From JASFWK01 sp050049355 (GTDB lineage Bacteria > Chloroflexota > Anaerolineae > B4-G1 > DUEL01), in assembly GCA_050049355.1 (NCBI GenBank), contig JASFWK010000090.1:1-8883 (forward strand): 8,883 bases of DNA, given 5' to 3'. A model generated the notes under the pieces. It did not search any database, was not told the DNA's origin, and was given only the letters and a program-made list of their open reading frames with translations. Shown one piece after another: positions 6,367 through 8,883 of the stretch. Made by a program: the position numbers and the translations under genes. Position 1 is the stretch's first letter, and every line of letters begins with the position of its first letter.

Positions 6367-7824
6367 GTGTCTGAGCTCACCCAGCGTGAACGTTTGGAGA
6401 TCTCTAGGCAGGAGATGCCCAGACAGGACGCCGAAGCGCGTGTGGAAAACTTCGACGAGGTCGCTCTGGGTTTCACGATGGAACTAGCGCGCAGAGAGGC
6501 AGAACGGTGCCTGCAGTGCGCTCGGCCTCAATGCGTTGAAGGATGCCCGGTGGGGGTGCTCATACCGGAGTTCATCCACGCCCTGCGAGAAGGGGACATC
6601 GCCGAGGCGGTGCGGATCATGAAGATCAAGAACAACCTGCCCGCCATATGCGGCCGGGTGTGCCCTCAGGAGGTGCAGTGTGAGGAGGCCTGCGTGCTGG
6701 CCAAGAAGGGGGATCCGGTCGCGATTGGACGATTGGAGCGATTCGTGGGGGACTTCGAGCTTGCCCAGAGGAGTTGTCCGCTGGAGCGCGCTCCAGAAAC
6801 CGGCAAGCGGGTTGCCATCGTTGGGTCCGGCCCGGCTGGGTTGACGTGTGCGGTGGACCTGGGGCGAGAAGGGCACGAAGTCACCATCTTCGAGTCGCTT
6901 CACGCTCCTGGCGGTGTGCTGACCTACGGCATCCCCGAGTTCCGTCTGCCGAAGGGCGTGGTCCACGCCGAGATTGATTATGCGGCGGAATGTCTGGGGA
7001 TTGAGATTCGCACCGACCACGTCATTGGTCGGACGCTCACATTGAATGAGTTGTTGGAGACATACGACGCCGTCTTTCTGGGGACCGGCGCGGGGTTACC
7101 TTCCTTCCTGCGCATTCCCGGCATCAACTACAATGGCGTGATGTCCGCCAACGAGTTTCTCACGCGGGTCAACCTGATGAAGGGATACCGCTTCCCCGAA
7201 TACGACACGCCGGTCAAGGTGGGAGACAGGGTGGCGGTGATTGGGGCGGGAAATGTGGCGATGGATGCTGCCCGCTCTAGCCTCCGCCTGCAGAGGCTCC
7301 GGGCCGAGAGGAATGGGAAGGAGCCTGGCGAAGTCCACATCGTCTACCGCCGCTCCCGCAAGGAGGTCCCGGCGCGGGCCGAGGAGTTCCACCACGCCGA
7401 GGAGGAGGGTGTGATCTTGGACTTCTTGACCAACCCGGTGGAAATCCTGGGAGACGGGGACGGGAGAGTGACGGGCATGCGCTGCATTCGCATGCGACTG
7501 GGAGAGCCGGATGCATCGGGCCGCCGACGCCCTATTCCCATCGAGGGCTCCGAGTTCGAGATGGAGATGGACACCGTGATCCTGGCTCTGGGCACCAGAC
7601 CGAATCCGGTAGTCTTCATAGGCGTCGATGGCCTGAAGCGTACCGAGTGGGGCACGGTGGTGGCTGATGAGGAGACAGGACGGACCACCAGGGAGGGAGT
7701 ATGGGCCGGCGGCGATTTGGTCACCGGTGCAGCGACGGTGATCAGCGCCATGGGGGCTGGAAAGCAAGCCGCCGGGGATATCCATCGGTTCCTGATGGAC
7801 GGGGCTCCTCCGGAAGGTGCCTGA
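6367..7824 (+). CDS. nfnB: NfnB: FAD and 2x[4Fe-4S] subunit of NfnAB (GltD/SudA-like)
   Basis: A 485-residue large subunit carrying the bifurcating FAD, the NADP(H) site and two [4Fe-4S] clusters that receive electrons from ferredoxin. The N-terminal cluster domain shows C48, C51, C56, C60 (CxxCx4Cx3CP) and C95, C99, C105, C109. The FAD Rossmann motif is GSGPAG (153-158). The NADPH-binding Rossmann motif is GAGNVAMD (293-300), followed by YRRSRKEVPA (327-336), typical of phosphate-binding arginines. The family end motif AGGDLVTGAATV is at 447-458. Databases often name such proteins glutamate synthase small subunit (GltA/GltD), but no large glutamate synthase subunit is present and the gene is paired with nfnA, so Nfn is the better reading. 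Length is near the family's usual 465-480. Activity as sulfide dehydrogenase or NAD(P)H:polysulfide reductase is a known alternative label for the same complex. Confidence 0.9.
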   Translation: MSELTQRERLEISRQEMPRQDAEARVENFDEVALGFTMELARREAERCLQCARPQCVEGCPVGVLIPEFIHALREGDIAEAVRIMKIKNNLPAICGRVCPQEVQCEEACVLAKKGDPVAIGRLERFVGDFELAQRSCPLERAPETGKRVAIVGSGPAGLTCAVDLGREGHEVTIFESLHAPGGVLTYGIPEFRLPKGVVHAEIDYAAECLGIEIRTDHVIGRTLTLNELLETYDAVFLGTGAGLPSFLRIPGINYNGVMSANEFLTRVNLMKGYRFPEYDTPVKVGDRVAVIGAGNVAMDAARSSLRLQRLRAERNGKEPGEVHIVYRRSRKEVPARAEEFHHAEEEGVILDFLTNPVEILGDGDGRVTGMRCIRMRLGEPDASGRRRPIPIEGSEFEMEMDTVILALGTRPNPVVFIGVDGLKRTEWGTVVADEETGRTTREGVWAGGDLVTGAATVISAMGAGKQAAGDIHRFLMDGAPPEGA

Positions 7825-7879
7825 CAGCAGAATGCATCCTTTGGCACAGCCCTAGACCGGGGCATAGGACGCGAAAGGA

Positions 7880-7910
7880 AGCGGCCAGGGCCATGTCGGC
7901 CCTGGCCGCT
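7880..7910. terminator. Perfect 13-bp hairpin, likely bidirectional terminator
   Basis: AGCGGCCAGGGCC (7880-7892) and GGCCCTGGCCGCT (7898-7910) are perfectly complementary around a 5-nt loop. It lies 55 nt after the nfnB stop and between convergent genes. On the plus strand it is followed by CTGTATAT, only a weak T-tract; on the minus strand the following sequence is TCCTTTCGC, also T-poor. It could end transcription from both sides, perhaps with Rho, or stabilise 3' ends. Confidence 0.6.
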
Positions 7911-7938
7911 CTGTATATCGGAACGGACCGGCGGAATA

Positions 7939-8126
7939 GGGGTCGAGGCCCGAGTAGTCGTCGTTGCAGCGTCAGCTACCGCCGAGGCTGCAGGCGTTGA
8001 CGCTCACGGTGCCCCGCCGACCATGGTCTGGGTGTGGGGGTCGGGCATTAAGCCTGAACTCAGACTCGTCGACCCGTAGTTGGGCGACAGCGTGCAGTCC
8101 AGAGCGCAGCCGGGACCGAAGCCCGC
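7939..8126 (-). pseudogene. Decayed continuation of the surface-protein gene beyond its stop
   Basis: Directly after the stop at 8127-8129 the same frame stays open for 40 codons and reads as protein: '...CTLSPNYGSTSLSSGLM' and then 'PDPHTQTMVGGA', ending at a TGA (8004-8006). Shifting one base within a G-run (around 8014-8017) restores 'GTVSVNACSLGGS' to a TGA at 7972-7974. After that TGA the frame gives 'RCNDDYSGLDP', identical to the intact domain upstream (8790-8828), where Trp TGG stands in place of TGA. The stop at 8127 itself aligns with a Gly codon (GGA) in the linker between the two tandem domains (GGTGGA against GATTGA). The simplest reading is a once longer gene truncated by nonsense and frameshift changes with an internal deletion. 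Whether any of it is translated cannot be told from sequence. Confidence 0.6.
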
Positions 8127-8660
8127 TCAATCGGTTACGATCCAGGAGTACGGTCCGCTGACGTTCGCGTCCCACTGGACATTGATCTGGTTCTGGTCAC
8201 AGTCGAGTGCGCGCAGGTCGTAGGTGCCGGGCGACACGTTGAAAGTGCGGGTGCCCCCCACCGGGATCGTCTCGGTGGGCCCCAACTGGTCGTCCCCCCA
8301 CGTTGTGTTGGCAGATGGAGAGATGTTGACGTAGCAGATGGTCTGGCCCGAGCTGTTGCTGAGGACAACGCTGGCGGTGCTGGGACCGGGGTCCGCTCCA
8401 CCGGTTACAATCCAGGAGTACGGTCCGCTGACGTTCGCGTCCCACTGGACATCGATCTGGTTCTGGTCACAGTCGAGTGCGCGCAGGTCGTAGGTGCCGG
8501 GTGACACGTTGAAAGTGCGGGTGCCGCCCTCCGGGATCGTCTCGGTGGACCCCAACTGGTCGTCCCCCCACGTTGTGTTGGCAGAGGGAGAGATGTTGAC
8601 GTAGCAGATGGTCTGACCAGAGCTGTTGCTGAGGACAACGCTAGCCGTGCTGGGGCCGGG
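8121..8660 (-). repeat. Two tandem 270-bp units encoding 90-residue domains
   Basis: Unit 8391-8660 and unit 8121-8390 align base for base with a period of exactly 270 bp and about 14 to 17 differences, so about 95% identity. At protein level the units differ at about three internal positions (Ser/Pro, Glu/Val, Asp/Asn) plus the last residues at the linker. The proline-glycine linker (PGPST) marks each boundary and is also recognisable in the remnant at 8110-8120. This indicates a recent in-frame domain duplication. Confidence 0.92.
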
Positions 8661-8883
8661 ACCGGGGAGGTTGCCGGGGTGGTAGTCGAGTTCGGTGATG
8701 TAGAGCGTGCCGTTGACGTAGTCACCGGAGGAGTAGCTGCCCACCCAGATGTCGTACTGGCCGGTGAAGGGATTGGGGAACTCAACCATGGGGTCGAGGC
8801 CCGAGTAGTCGTCGTTGCAGCGCCAGCTTCCGTTGGGATCGTTGATGACGAGGGTGGTGTCCTCGCCGCCGTCGGCGACGAAG
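8127..8883 (-). CDS. Repeat-containing surface or secreted-type protein, partial (5' end outside window)
   Basis: The frame stays open to the window edge, so the ATG at 8789 is an internal Met and 251 C-terminal residues are visible. The upstream part reads 'DTTLVINDPNGSWRCNDDYS', then 'GLDP' and 'GQYDIWVGSY', a conserved beta-rich domain I have seen in exported bacterial proteins but cannot name. A PGPGP linker leads to two 90-residue domains, each with 'VVLSNSSGQTICYVNIS', 'TTWGDDQLG', 'GTYDLRALDCDQN' and 'SGPYSWIVT', probably beta-sandwiches with a conserved Cys pair. Small, polar, Thr/Ser/Asn/Gly-rich composition with few lysines fits an extracellular location. No signal peptide, anchor or catalytic domain is within view. 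It converges on nfnAB, separated by the hairpin at 7880-7910. The C terminus may be truncated relative to an ancestor (see the remnant at 7939-8126). Function is unknown. Confidence 0.82.
   Translation of the reverse strand, partial: FVADGGEDTTLVINDPNGSWRCNDDYSGLDPMVEFPNPFTGQYDIWVGSYSSGDYVNGTLYITELDYHPGNLPGPGPSTASVVLSNSSGQTICYVNISPSANTTWGDDQLGSTETIPEGGTRTFNVSPGTYDLRALDCDQNQIDVQWDANVSGPYSWIVTGGADPGPSTASVVLSNSSGQTICYVNISPSANTTWGDDQLGPTETIPVGGTRTFNVSPGTYDLRALDCDQNQINVQWDANVSGPYSWIVTD

Noticed and set aside
6367..7824. Glutamate synthase small subunit (GltD) as the primary call
   Set aside because: No GltB partner is nearby and the gene directly follows nfnA; the pair is better explained as Nfn.
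7972..8175. 67-codon minus-strand open frame
   Set aside because: Its N-terminal half is out of frame with the real repeat gene; only its last part coincides with the frameshifted remnant, which is annotated as a pseudogene.
8121..8660. CRISPR-like array
   Set aside because: Only two long units, with no spacer structure; they are coding domain duplications.

Overview
The window looks like a chromosomal segment from a moderately GC-rich (about 60% by eye), probably anaerobic or thermophilic bacterium. It holds seven genes in two divergent transcription units plus the end of a third, converging gene. The ABC-2/SpoIIM fusion permease, the PrsW/PHP/MBL neighbours, the NfnAB pair and the repeat-rich surface-type protein together suggest Chloroflexota (Anaerolineae-like). 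That assignment is an inference from gene content and is low confidence.

Left half, minus strand, read right to left from about 5091 to 82: five tightly packed genes that look like one operon. They are an ABC exporter ATPase, an ABC-2 permease fused to a SpoIIM/DUF95-type membrane domain, a metallo-beta-lactamase-fold hydrolase, a PHP-domain metallohydrolase and a PrsW-family intramembrane protease. The first four junctions are 0 nt, 10 nt and a 4-nt ATGA overlap. PrsW follows after 97 nt with its own good Shine-Dalgarno. A strong-looking sigma70-type promoter (TTGTGA-17-TATAAT) lies just upstream of the ATPase start.

Middle, 5092-5502: an intergenic region of about 410 bp carrying divergent promoters, one for the ABC operon and one (TTGACC-17-TATCAT) for the rightward genes. 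Its centre has no gene I can recognise.

Right half, plus strand, 5503-7824: nfnA and nfnB, with the nfnB start codon directly following the nfnA stop. Together they encode the flavin-based electron-bifurcating NADH-dependent ferredoxin:NADP+ oxidoreductase. In older annotation this pair appears as sulfide dehydrogenase SudBA or as 'GltA-like glutamate synthase small subunit'. A perfect 13-bp hairpin follows at 7880-7910.

Right end, minus strand: the 3' part of a secreted or surface-type protein. It has one DTTL/CNDD/YDIWVG beta-type domain and two 90-residue domains encoded by a nearly identical 270-bp tandem duplication. Beyond its stop codon (7939-8126) lies a decayed continuation of the same protein family. 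It carries a nonsense change, a one-base frameshift, what looks like an internal deletion, and a 39-bp stretch repeated almost exactly at 8790-8828. This remnant, and the ABC-2/SpoIIM fusion in its operon, are the most unusual items in the window.
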